From Candidatus Hydrogenedentota bacterium (GTDB lineage: Bacteria; Hydrogenedentota; Hydrogenedentia; Hydrogenedentales; SLHB01), in contig PWNM01000550.1 of the NCBI GenBank assembly GCA_003557825.1, positions 1 through 20,033 of the forward strand: a stretch of 20,033 nucleotides of DNA, read 5' to 3'. Position numbers and translations under genes: made by a program. Positions 14,115 through 20,033 of the stretch are shown piece by piece (positions within the stretch are counted from its first letter, which is position 1; each line of letters begins with the position of its first letter). The notes under the pieces are model-generated. The model saw nothing but the letters and a program-made list of their open reading frames with translations. It searched no databases and was not told the origin of the DNA.

Positions 14115-16307
14115 ATGACGAACCCAAGCTATATGACAATCGACGGTCGGCAAGTAGCCATCGAAGGCGAAAAGAACCTGCTCGAGATCATCCGGAAAGC
14201 CGGGATTGATCTGCCCACGTTCTGCTACCACAGCGAACTGAGCGTCTACGGCGCCTGCCGCCTGTGCATCGTTGAAATCGAGGGTATGGGTACCGTGACC
14301 TCCTGCTCGACCATCCCCCGCGAGGGCATGGTGGTCCGGACAAACACCGAGGTGCTTCGCGAGACCCGGAAATACACGGTCGAGCTGTTGTTGGCCGACC
14401 ACAACCAAAGCTGTACCACCTGCGGTAAGAGCGGCTCCTGCACGTTGCAGACCCTGACGCGACGCTTGGGCATTCGCGAGGTGCGGTTCGACGCCACACG
14501 GGATCCATTGCCTCTCGACGAGTCGACGCCGTCCTTGATGCGCGACCCCAACAGCTGCGTCCTCTGCGGCGATTGCGTCCGGGTCTGCACGGAAATTCAA
14601 GGCATCGGGGCCATCGACTTCGCCAGCCGCGGCTCTGAGGTTACCGTAGGCCCGGCGTTCGGGCGTATGCTGGGCGATGTAGAATGCGTCCACTGCGGCC
14701 AATGCGCCCGAGTCTGCCCGACGGGAGCCATCACGCCCAAGCCCGAAATCGACGAGGTCTGGAAGGCCATACATGACCCTGAGCAGACCGTTGTGGTCCA
14801 AGTGGCTCCGGCGGTTCGGGTAGCTCTGGGCGAAAGCTTCGGCATGAAAGCCGGAACCATCGCCACCGGCAAAATGGTCGCCGCCCTGCGCGCCATCGGA
14901 TTTGATAAGGTCTACGACACGAGCTTTGCCGCCGACCTGACGGTGATGGAAGAGGCCCACGAGTTTCTGGCGCGGAAGGCCAACGGCGAGAACCTTCCCC
15001 AGTTCACGTCCTGCTGTCCGGCCTGGGTGACCTTTGCCGAGCAGTTCTTTCCGGATCTGCTGCCAAACGTGTCGTCCTGCAAGTCCCCGCAACAAATGTT
15101 TGGGGCGTTGGCGAAAGATACCCTGCCCGCCGAATTAGGCATCACGCGAGATAAGCTGACTGTCGTGTCGATTATGCCGTGCACGGCGAAAAAGGCCGAG
15201 GCCAAGCTAGACAAATTCGCCCGGAACGGCGGCCCCGATGTGGACCATGTTCTCACCACGCAGGAGCTGGCCCGGATGATCGAGGAGACCGGCCTGAGCT
15301 TTGCCGCCCTCGAATCCGAATCGCTCGACATGCCCTTTGGGTTTAAGACGGGAGCCGGGGTCATCTTCGGCGCATCGGGCGGCGTGAGCGAAGCCGTGGC
15401 CCGCCATGTGGCCCAGACCTTCGCCAATGGCGAGCGGCCTCGGGTCGACTTCACCGAAGTGCGCGGCGACCAAGGCCTCCGCGAAGCAGTAGTCACCGCC
15501 GGCGACGTCGAGGTAAAACTCGCCATCGTCAACGGCTTGGCCAATGCATTGATGCTGGCCGAACGAGTCAAAGCAGGCGATTGCGACTACGATTTCATCG
15601 AGGTCATGGCCTGCCCCGGCGGATGCATTGGTGGCGCGGGCCAACCCGTCACGAAGGATACCGCCGCCCGGCAAAAACGAGCTCGCGGCCTATATGAAGA
15701 CGACAAGAACCTGCAACTGCACGTGTCGCGGGAGAACCCCTTCGTCACCCATGCCTACGATCATGTGCTCGGCGAAGTAGGCGGCGAGAAAGCGCACCAC
15801 TTGCTACACACAGCCTATCAGACCCGACGGCGCATGGCCCTCGACGGCATGCACCTCATGACCGGCGACGAGCTGGACAAGCTGGCCGTGACCGTCTGCG
15901 TGGGTACCAGTTGCCACCTCCGGGGCGCTCAGAAGCTCTTGGCGGGCATCATGGACTACGTGAACGAGCGGAGCATCGATGGTTACGTCGACGTGAAGGC
16001 TACCTTCTGCATGGAACGGTGCGACCGCGGGCCTACGGTTACGGTGGGTGAACGGGTCTTCGAGCGGTGTACGCTGGACATGGCCCGGGCCGCCATCGAC
16101 GAAGAAGTGGACAAGATTGTCGCCTGCCAGACGGTAACGGCCCAAGATACCCCGTATTTGACCGAACGCGATTTCGAACGACAAGTGGCTTCAGGTTTGC
16201 TGCGGTTCTTGCAGAACCGCCGTCCGGCCGCCGCGACCCAGGAGAATACACCCCATGGCTGCCATGGATGCGCTACAAACACCGAGACAGGTTGTCTTCA
16301 CGAATAA
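14115..16307 (+). CDS. hydA: [FeFe] hydrogenase catalytic subunit with C-terminal [2Fe-2S] domain
   Basis: This 730-residue cytoplasmic enzyme interconverts H+ and H2. Its domains are a [2Fe-2S] ferredoxin (Cys37, 48, 51, 64); a His-ligated [4Fe-4S] (His96, Cys100, 103, 109); two [4Fe-4S] (CVLCGDCVRVC, CVHCGQCARVC); the H-cluster domain with all three signatures, FTSCCPAW (Cys300/301), MPCTAKKAEA (Cys356) and EVMACPGGCIGGAGQP (Cys500/504); then a C-terminal thioredoxin-like [2Fe-2S] domain (Cys595, 600, 632, 636). The proton-relay cysteine is intact, so this is the active enzyme. The tail has three more cysteines (GCHGCATNTETGC), encoded within the 53-bp overlap with hydS. ATG at 14115 is 2 bp after hydB's stop. 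The maturases HydEFG are not in the window. Confidence 0.96.
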   Translation: MTNPSYMTIDGRQVAIEGEKNLLEIIRKAGIDLPTFCYHSELSVYGACRLCIVEIEGMGTVTSCSTIPREGMVVRTNTEVLRETRKYTVELLLADHNQSCTTCGKSGSCTLQTLTRRLGIREVRFDATRDPLPLDESTPSLMRDPNSCVLCGDCVRVCTEIQGIGAIDFASRGSEVTVGPAFGRMLGDVECVHCGQCARVCPTGAITPKPEIDEVWKAIHDPEQTVVVQVAPAVRVALGESFGMKAGTIATGKMVAALRAIGFDKVYDTSFAADLTVMEEAHEFLARKANGENLPQFTSCCPAWVTFAEQFFPDLLPNVSSCKSPQQMFGALAKDTLPAELGITRDKLTVVSIMPCTAKKAEAKLDKFARNGGPDVDHVLTTQELARMIEETGLSFAALESESLDMPFGFKTGAGVIFGASGGVSEAVARHVAQTFANGERPRVDFTEVRGDQGLREAVVTAGDVEVKLAIVNGLANALMLAERVKAGDCDYDFIEVMACPGGCIGGAGQPVTKDTAARQKRARGLYEDDKNLQLHVSRENPFVTHAYDHVLGEVGGEKAHHLLHTAYQTRRRMALDGMHLMTGDELDKLAVTVCVGTSCHLRGAQKLLAGIMDYVNERSIDGYVDVKATFCMERCDRGPTVTVGERVFERCTLDMARAAIDEEVDKIVACQTVTAQDTPYLTERDFERQVASGLLRFLQNRRPAAATQENTPHGCHGCATNTETGCLHE

Positions 16308-18027
16308 GGCCCGATGCCGCGACTGCTACCGGTGCCTGCGCGAGTGCCCCATCAAGGCCATTCGCATCTGCGATGACCAGGCCTTTGTCGAGGCCGACCG
16401 GTGCATCGCATGCGGTACCTGTGTGCGCGAATGCCCCCAAGAGGCCAAGTCGTTCCGAAACGACGTGGACCACGCCGCCGCGCTTCTCGAAGCCGGCGGC
16501 GTGGTGGCGGCCAGTATCGCGCCTTCTTTTGCGGCCTGTTTCGGGCCGGACGATGCGCCGCGCCTGGCCGATGCTCTGCGGCGGTTGGGATTTTCCTACG
16601 TCGCTGAGACCGCTATCGGAGCCTTCGAGGTCGCCCGGGCCACGGCCGACCACATCGCGACGGCCCCCGACGCAGCTCATGTATGTACGGCCTGCCCGGC
16701 GGTGGTGCGCTATGTCGAGCAGTACGAACCCAACATGGCTCCCACCCTAACGCCGGTGGTCTCGCCCATGATCGCCCATGCGCAACGCATTAAGGAGGAG
16801 CAAGGCGATGAGACCAAGGTAGTATTCATCGGCCCGTGCGTGGCCAAAAAGGCCGAGGCCGAACGGCCCGAACTGGCAGGCCTGGTGGACTGTGTCCTGA
16901 CTTTTACCGAGCTGTTGGAATGGTTCGATCAGGCGGGTATCACCCTGGGTTCGTTTAATCCCAGCGCGTTTGATGCCGAACCCGCCGGCGACGCGCGCTT
17001 TTTTCCCTTGCCCGGCGGGCTGGCCCGTACAGCAGCCCTCGATACGGACCTGCTGGGAACCGAAAGCCTGGCCGTCAGCAGCATCGACGACATCCGCGAA
17101 GCCTTCGAAAACGTGCGGACCGCTCCCGGTCCGGTGCTCATCGAGCCGCTGTTCTGCACCCAGGGGTGCGTCACGGGACCCGGCATGCCCGAAGAGGCCA
17201 ACACCTTCCGCCGGCGCAACGATGTATTGACCTATGCCCGCACTCACCAAGGGATGACGCCGGAGAAGGTCCCCCCACGGAATGGGTTGACCGCCCGCTT
17301 TTCCACGCCGCCTCCCATCGATCCGGCTATTGCTGAGGCCGAGATACAGGATATCCTTGAACGGACGGGCAAGGCCCTGCCGGAGGACCAACTCAACTGC
17401 GGCGCCTGCGGTTATGTGTCGTGTCGCGATCAAGCCATCGCCGTGTTGCGCGGTATGGCCGACACGGACATGTGCATTCCCCATATGCGCCGATTGGCCG
17501 AGCAACGATCGGACCGTATCATCGAGACAACCCCCAACGGCGTAGTCATTCTTGACGATCACCTCAAGATCCTGCACATGAATCCGGCGTTTCGTAAAAT
17601 GTTCCAATGTACCGATGCGGTCCTCGGTAAACCCATCTCGTATTTGATGGACCCCGAACCATTCGAAAACCTGGCCGTGAATAGCGGCGACCTGGCCGAA
17701 CTGACGGCCCATCACGGAAACTACAACCTCGTGTGCCACCAGGTCATTTACCCATTGCGTCAAGAAGGCCAGTATGTAGGCGTGTTCGTGAATATCACCA
17801 AGAGCGTGGCCAATGAGGAGATGCTCAAGCGGCTGCGTTCGGAGACGGTTCGCAAGGCCCGCGAACTCCTTGAACATCAGGTGCAGGTGGCGCAAGACAT
17901 GGCTCAGTTTCTGGGTGAAAGTACAGCCCAAAGTGAGGAGCTGGTCCGAAATCTGGTCAGCATCGCTACGGATCGCCCCCGACAAAGCGGAGACAATTGG
18001 TTGTGGGATACCGACATATCGACATAG
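16255..18027 (+). CDS. hydS: Sensory [FeFe] hydrogenase-like protein with PAS domain (group C, HydS type)
   Basis: This 590-residue protein is probably an H2 or redox sensor. It has two ferredoxin clusters (Cys21/24/27/31 and 50/53/56/60), then an H-cluster domain with diverged signatures: CTACPAV (Cys147, with Ala146 in place of the proton-relay Cys), IGPCVAKKAEAE (Cys195) and LFCTQGCVTGPGMP (Cys301/305). A further [4Fe-4S] module (CGACGYVSCRDQA..C, Cys382/385/390/407), a PAS domain (about 418-520, TTPNGVVILDDHLKILHMNPAF) and a helical tail (520-570) follow. Loss of the relay Cys and the PAS fusion are known of group C HydS proteins, which have low activity and are thought to sense. AGGAG lies 10 bases before the ATG, which supports the 53-bp overlap with hydA. 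The helical tail has no kinase domain, so the signal probably passes to HydP. Confidence 0.93.
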   Translation: MAAMDALQTPRQVVFTNKARCRDCYRCLRECPIKAIRICDDQAFVEADRCIACGTCVRECPQEAKSFRNDVDHAAALLEAGGVVAASIAPSFAACFGPDDAPRLADALRRLGFSYVAETAIGAFEVARATADHIATAPDAAHVCTACPAVVRYVEQYEPNMAPTLTPVVSPMIAHAQRIKEEQGDETKVVFIGPCVAKKAEAERPELAGLVDCVLTFTELLEWFDQAGITLGSFNPSAFDAEPAGDARFFPLPGGLARTAALDTDLLGTESLAVSSIDDIREAFENVRTAPGPVLIEPLFCTQGCVTGPGMPEEANTFRRRNDVLTYARTHQGMTPEKVPPRNGLTARFSTPPPIDPAIAEAEIQDILERTGKALPEDQLNCGACGYVSCRDQAIAVLRGMADTDMCIPHMRRLAEQRSDRIIETTPNGVVILDDHLKILHMNPAFRKMFQCTDAVLGKPISYLMDPEPFENLAVNSGDLAELTAHHGNYNLVCHQVIYPLRQEGQYVGVFVNITKSVANEEMLKRLRSETVRKARELLEHQVQVAQDMAQFLGESTAQSEELVRNLVSIATDRPRQSGDNWLWDTDIST

Positions 18028-19151
18028 CCTGCGCCCAGAGCGCGAAATACGCGGGATCAGCCTGCGGCGATGTGGTAAAGGTCCACCGCACGGCCACCGC
18101 CACCCTGTTGGCCTGCGCCGACGGGCTCGGCTCGGGTATCAAGGCCAACCTCGCGGCGACTATGTGCATCAGTCGGTTGATTAAGCTCATGGACGGCGGC
18201 TTCTCGCTGCGCGAAGCTTTTGCGACCTTGGTGCGGACCATGAACGACGCCCGCGAACCCGGTTTGCCCTTCGCCGCCTTCTCGGTGGTGCGCTTCCTGT
18301 CCAACGGCGAGACCACCGTCTTGAGCTACGAAATGCCGCCGCCGGTTTTGGTCGCCTATAACACGGTAGCCCCGCTACGGCAACGGCCCGTCGAGCGCAA
18401 CGGCGCCCTCATTGGCGAAGCCAGCTGCTATCTCGACGAAGGCGAGGCCCTCATGCTGGTCTCCGATGGCATCACCCAGGCCGGACTCGGAAACGGCATG
18501 GGCGAGGGTTGGGGCATGGAAGGGCTGTGCCGCTATGTGCGGAGCCGCCTCTCCTCCAAACAGCCCATGGGCGAACTGGCCGACTTGGTTCACAACGAAG
18601 CGCGGCGTTATTGGGGCGAGCACGGCGGCGACGATTGCACCGCCACGGCAGCGGTATGTCGCAAAGGGCGGGTAGTCACCTTGTTCACCGGTCCGCCCAT
18701 CTCCAAGAAAAAGGACTACGCCGTGGCCACCCGGTTTCTTCAGAACGACGGCGTCAAGGTACTATGCGGCGCCACTACGGCCAAGCTGGTCGCCCAGCAC
18801 CTCGGCAAATCCCTCGAGGTGTCCGACGATTCGCTTCAGAGCATCGCCCCGCCCCACTACCGCCTCGACGGCATCGACCTCGTCACCGAAGGGGCCGTCA
18901 CGCTCAATCAGGTCTACAACATTCTCGAGGAGAATCCCGAGAACTACGAACCCAACTCGGGGGTTTCAAAACTGTGCGGCCTGTTGCGCGACGCCGACCG
19001 GATCAACTTCATCGTCGGACGGAGCCCCAACCTCGCCGAAGGCGATATCGCCTTCCGCCAACAGGGCATCCTGCCCCGCACCACCATCGTGCCCCTCATC
19101 GCCCAAAAGCTCGAGGAAACCGGCAAGCTCGTCGTCGTCGAATACGTCTGA
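18003..19151 (+). CDS. SpoIIE/PP2C-type protein phosphatase with extra C-terminal domain
   Basis: This protein of about 382 residues has an N-terminal SpoIIE-like Ser/Thr phosphatase domain (1 to about 225). Metal-binding signatures are visible: ACGDVV, ADGLGSG (Asp40), VSDG and GGDDCTA. Such phosphatases remove phosphate from anti-sigma antagonists or similar proteins; no such target is encoded here. Residues about 232-382 form a second domain (VKVLCGATTAKLVAQHLGK, LDGIDLVTEGAVTLNQVYNIL, IVPLIAQKLEETGKLVVVEYV) whose function I do not know. PP2C genes next to group C hydrogenases are a known pattern, so this is the likely output of HydS. The start is uncertain: GTG at 18003 has GGAG 10 bases upstream, TTG at 17997 is 4 bases from it. 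Both overlap hydS by 25-31 bp. Confidence 0.88.
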   Translation: MGYRHIDIACAQSAKYAGSACGDVVKVHRTATATLLACADGLGSGIKANLAATMCISRLIKLMDGGFSLREAFATLVRTMNDAREPGLPFAAFSVVRFLSNGETTVLSYEMPPPVLVAYNTVAPLRQRPVERNGALIGEASCYLDEGEALMLVSDGITQAGLGNGMGEGWGMEGLCRYVRSRLSSKQPMGELADLVHNEARRYWGEHGGDDCTATAAVCRKGRVVTLFTGPPISKKKDYAVATRFLQNDGVKVLCGATTAKLVAQHLGKSLEVSDDSLQSIAPPHYRLDGIDLVTEGAVTLNQVYNILEENPENYEPNSGVSKLCGLLRDADRINFIVGRSPNLAEGDIAFRQQGILPRTTIVPLIAQKLEETGKLVVVEYV

Positions 19152-19169
19152 GGGGAAAGGCTGCGCCCG

Positions 19170-19198
19170 TTGACCTGCCACGTGATCCATGCTATCTT
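19170..19198 (+). promoter_or_regulatory. Promoter-like sequence with no clear gene behind it
   Basis: TTGACC (19170-19175), a 17-base spacer and TATCTT (19193-19198) resemble a sigma-70 promoter. It begins 18 bp after the hydP stop and could add to hicBA transcription or make a small RNA. The match is moderate and may be chance. Confidence 0.35.
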
Positions 19199-19359
19199 GC
19201 TGTGACACGGGCAACAAGGATACATTGCCGACAGGGAACTACGGGGAGCGAAGCAGTACATGATGAGAGCAAGGGACGGTTCGATTCTCCACACTCGGCT
19301 TTTGTCATTCCACCGCCACACCATTTCAAACATGCCTGTCTTGTATGCAAACAAGTCAC

Positions 19360-19388
19360 TTGATCATCCACTTTTTCCGTGCTAATCT
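19360..19388 (+). promoter_or_regulatory. Putative hicBA promoter
   Basis: TTGATC (19360-19365) and TAATCT (19383-19388) are exactly 17 bases apart and each matches 4 of 6 consensus positions. Transcription would start near 19395, inside the palindrome at 19391-19405, about 85 bases before the hicB ATG. Confidence 0.5.
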
Positions 19389-19390
19389 GC

Positions 19391-19405
19391 TGTACGGACG
19401 GTACA
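19391..19405. promoter_or_regulatory. Palindromic operator candidate for hicBA autoregulation
   Basis: TGTAC (19391-19395) and GTACA (19401-19405) form a perfect inverted repeat with a 5-base centre GGACG. It begins 2 bases after the -10 box and covers the predicted transcription start. HicB-HicA complexes are known to repress their own promoter, so this is the natural site; binding is inferred from position and symmetry only. Confidence 0.5.
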
Positions 19406-19479
19406 CATAGGAACAGGCAAATGGCGCGGCTGAAGCTACCCGCTGTATATTGCCCTGTCCTCAATCGATGGAGCAACGA

Positions 19480-19686
19480 ATGGAACTATCAGCAGTCCTA
19501 ACGCCTGCACAGGAAGGCGGCTATGTCGCCTTCAATCCAGAGACCGGCACAACCACGCAAGGAGAAACCGTAGAAGAAGCCTTGGCAAATCTGCGGGAAG
19601 CCACGGAGCTTTATCTGGAGGAGTTTCCGCTATCCGTGACCGGCCGGGCTTTGCTAACATCATTTGAAGTCTCGGAACATGCCTAG
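19480..19686 (+). CDS. hicB: HicB-type antitoxin
   Basis: This 68-residue protein has the partial RNase H fold of HicB: LSAVLTPAQEGGYVAFNPETGTTTQGETVEEALANLREATELYLEEF, where the GGYVAF strand and the helix beginning TVEEAL are diagnostic. In its family it binds and blocks the HicA mRNA-degrading toxin. The protein is short and ends soon after the core, with no separate helix-turn-helix or ribbon-helix-helix domain that I can see, so DNA binding may need the complex. GGAG lies 6 bases before the ATG at 19480; an ATG 12 bases earlier is less well placed. The antitoxin gene precedes the toxin, and they overlap by 8 bp. Confidence 0.88.
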   Translation: MELSAVLTPAQEGGYVAFNPETGTTTQGETVEEALANLREATELYLEEFPLSVTGRALLTSFEVSEHA

Positions 19687-19909
19687 GCTGCCGGTAGTTT
19701 CGGGCGCCGAAGCAGTGAAGGTCTTGCAGCGTTTGGGATTTGCTGTCGTACTTCAGCGAGGCAGTCACATTGTATTACGTCGTGGCTCATCAGGCTGTGT
19801 TGTGCCCAATCATCAAGAGCTGAAAGTAGGAACACTATCTGGCCTTCTCAGACAAGCCGGGATTTCTCAAGACGAATTTGTCAGTGCGATGCGTAGAAAA
19901 AGGGGGTAG
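19679..19909 (+). CDS. hicA: HicA-type mRNA interferase toxin
   Basis: This 76-residue toxin has a double-stranded RNA-binding-like fold: PVVSGAEAVKVLQRLGF, then RGSHIVLRR with the conserved catalytic histidine, VVPNHQELKVGTLSGLLRQAGISQDEF. All family landmarks are intact, so it is probably active. In its family HicA cleaves mRNA and slows growth until neutralised by HicB. ATG at 19679 overlaps the hicB stop by 8 bp; a TTG 15 bases earlier is open but less likely. The pair sits after a 328-bp gap from the hydrogenase operon and looks like an independent, probably mobile, module. Confidence 0.92.
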   Translation: MPRLPVVSGAEAVKVLQRLGFAVVLQRGSHIVLRRGSSGCVVPNHQELKVGTLSGLLRQAGISQDEFVSAMRRKRG

Positions 19910-20033
19910 TCAAGCTGGCAACGCCTCAGGCCGAAGCGTCGACTGCGCCTGCAATGCATGACATGAAGATTTTGGTCTACCAACGCTTCATCGTGCTTGA
20001 TCAGGGGTTCTGGCTTCTCGCTTTGTTGATGGG
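19910..20033. other. Window end without an assignable gene
   Basis: Frames are open on both strands to the edge: a + frame from an ATG near 19971 running off the window, and a minus frame entering from the edge. Neither has a motif or a ribosome site that decides. I see nothing I can call. Confidence 0.3.

Larger units (their letters stand above)
19152..19479. other. Intergenic region between hydP and hicB
   Basis: This 328-bp stretch holds two promoter-like sequences on + (listed separately) and the hicBA operator candidate. A 41-codon open frame from ATG at 19260 has a GGGGAG upstream but no recognisable sequence, and it runs into the hicBA promoter; I do not call it a gene. A weak GGCAA/TTGCC hairpin lies near 19210-19229. 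No strong terminator for the hydrogenase operon is visible. Base composition is nearer to neutral than in the operon. Confidence 0.5.

Noticed and set aside
13941..15095. Long open frame (384 codons) on the minus strand opposite hydB/hydA
   Set aside because: It lies opposite genes with full catalytic motifs; the product has no recognisable domain and has the His/Gly/Ala-rich look of antisense frames in GC-rich DNA.
16747..17985. Long open frame (412 codons) on the minus strand opposite hydS
   Set aside because: It is antisense to HydS, whose cysteine ligands and PAS domain are intact; no ribosome site or family pattern is visible.
18509..19363. Open frame of 284 codons on + in another frame of hydP
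   Set aside because: The product is dominated by Arg, His, Pro and Gly, typical of a shifted frame; it starts inside the PP2C domain.
1..20033. CRISPR arrays, tRNA or rRNA genes, insertion sequences
   Set aside because: No regularly spaced repeats, no cloverleaf-like or rRNA-like sequence and no transposase motifs were seen on either strand.

Overview
The window reads as a moderately GC-rich bacterial chromosome segment from an organism with a diderm envelope and an anaerobic or facultative lifestyle. The envelope is suggested by an OmpA-like lipoprotein and exported proteins. The lifestyle is suggested by [FeFe] hydrogenases under a Rex redox repressor. A squalene-synthase-like gene, a binding-protein/permease fusion and a trimeric hydrogenase with a sensory partner would fit a PVC-type or candidate-phylum bacterium. 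That placement is an inference and no marker in the window fixes the taxon.

Layout. Positions 1-1124 (+) hold the end of a thioredoxin-like protein and an OmpA-family lipoprotein. Positions 1208-9965 (-) hold, from left to right, an exported PrxQ-type peroxiredoxin, a squalene/phytoene synthase, a two-gene ABC sugar-importer permease set, class II fumarase, and a proline-rich protein of unknown function. A perfect 10-bp hairpin lies between the convergent genes at 1124 and 1208. From 10105 all genes are on +: a membrane protein equal to the N-terminal half of spermidine-synthase-like proteins, then rex, hydC, hydB, hydA, hydS and hydP, and finally a HicB/HicA toxin-antitoxin pair.

The hydrogenase operon (11018-19151) is compact: hydC/hydB overlap by 4 bp, hydA/hydS by 53 bp and hydS/hydP by about 25 bp. 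HydC (NuoE-like), HydB (NuoF-like) and HydA (catalytic H-cluster subunit) form a trimeric NAD- and ferredoxin-linked enzyme. HydS is a group C-type, PAS-containing, probably sensory hydrogenase in which the proton-relay cysteine is replaced by alanine. HydP is a SpoIIE/PP2C-type phosphatase fused to an extra domain. A near-consensus sigma-70 promoter with a downstream direct repeat precedes rex, which suggests redox control; HydS and HydP may add an H2-responsive layer. The HydE, HydF and HydG maturases are not in the window.

The most unusual locus is the ABC importer. One polypeptide joins a sugar-binding protein to a MalF-type permease. Its MalG-type partner carries about 390 extra residues outside the membrane, made of a tandemly duplicated module of about 77 residues followed by a beta-rich region. 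No ATPase is encoded nearby. This is the best candidate here for something poorly described.
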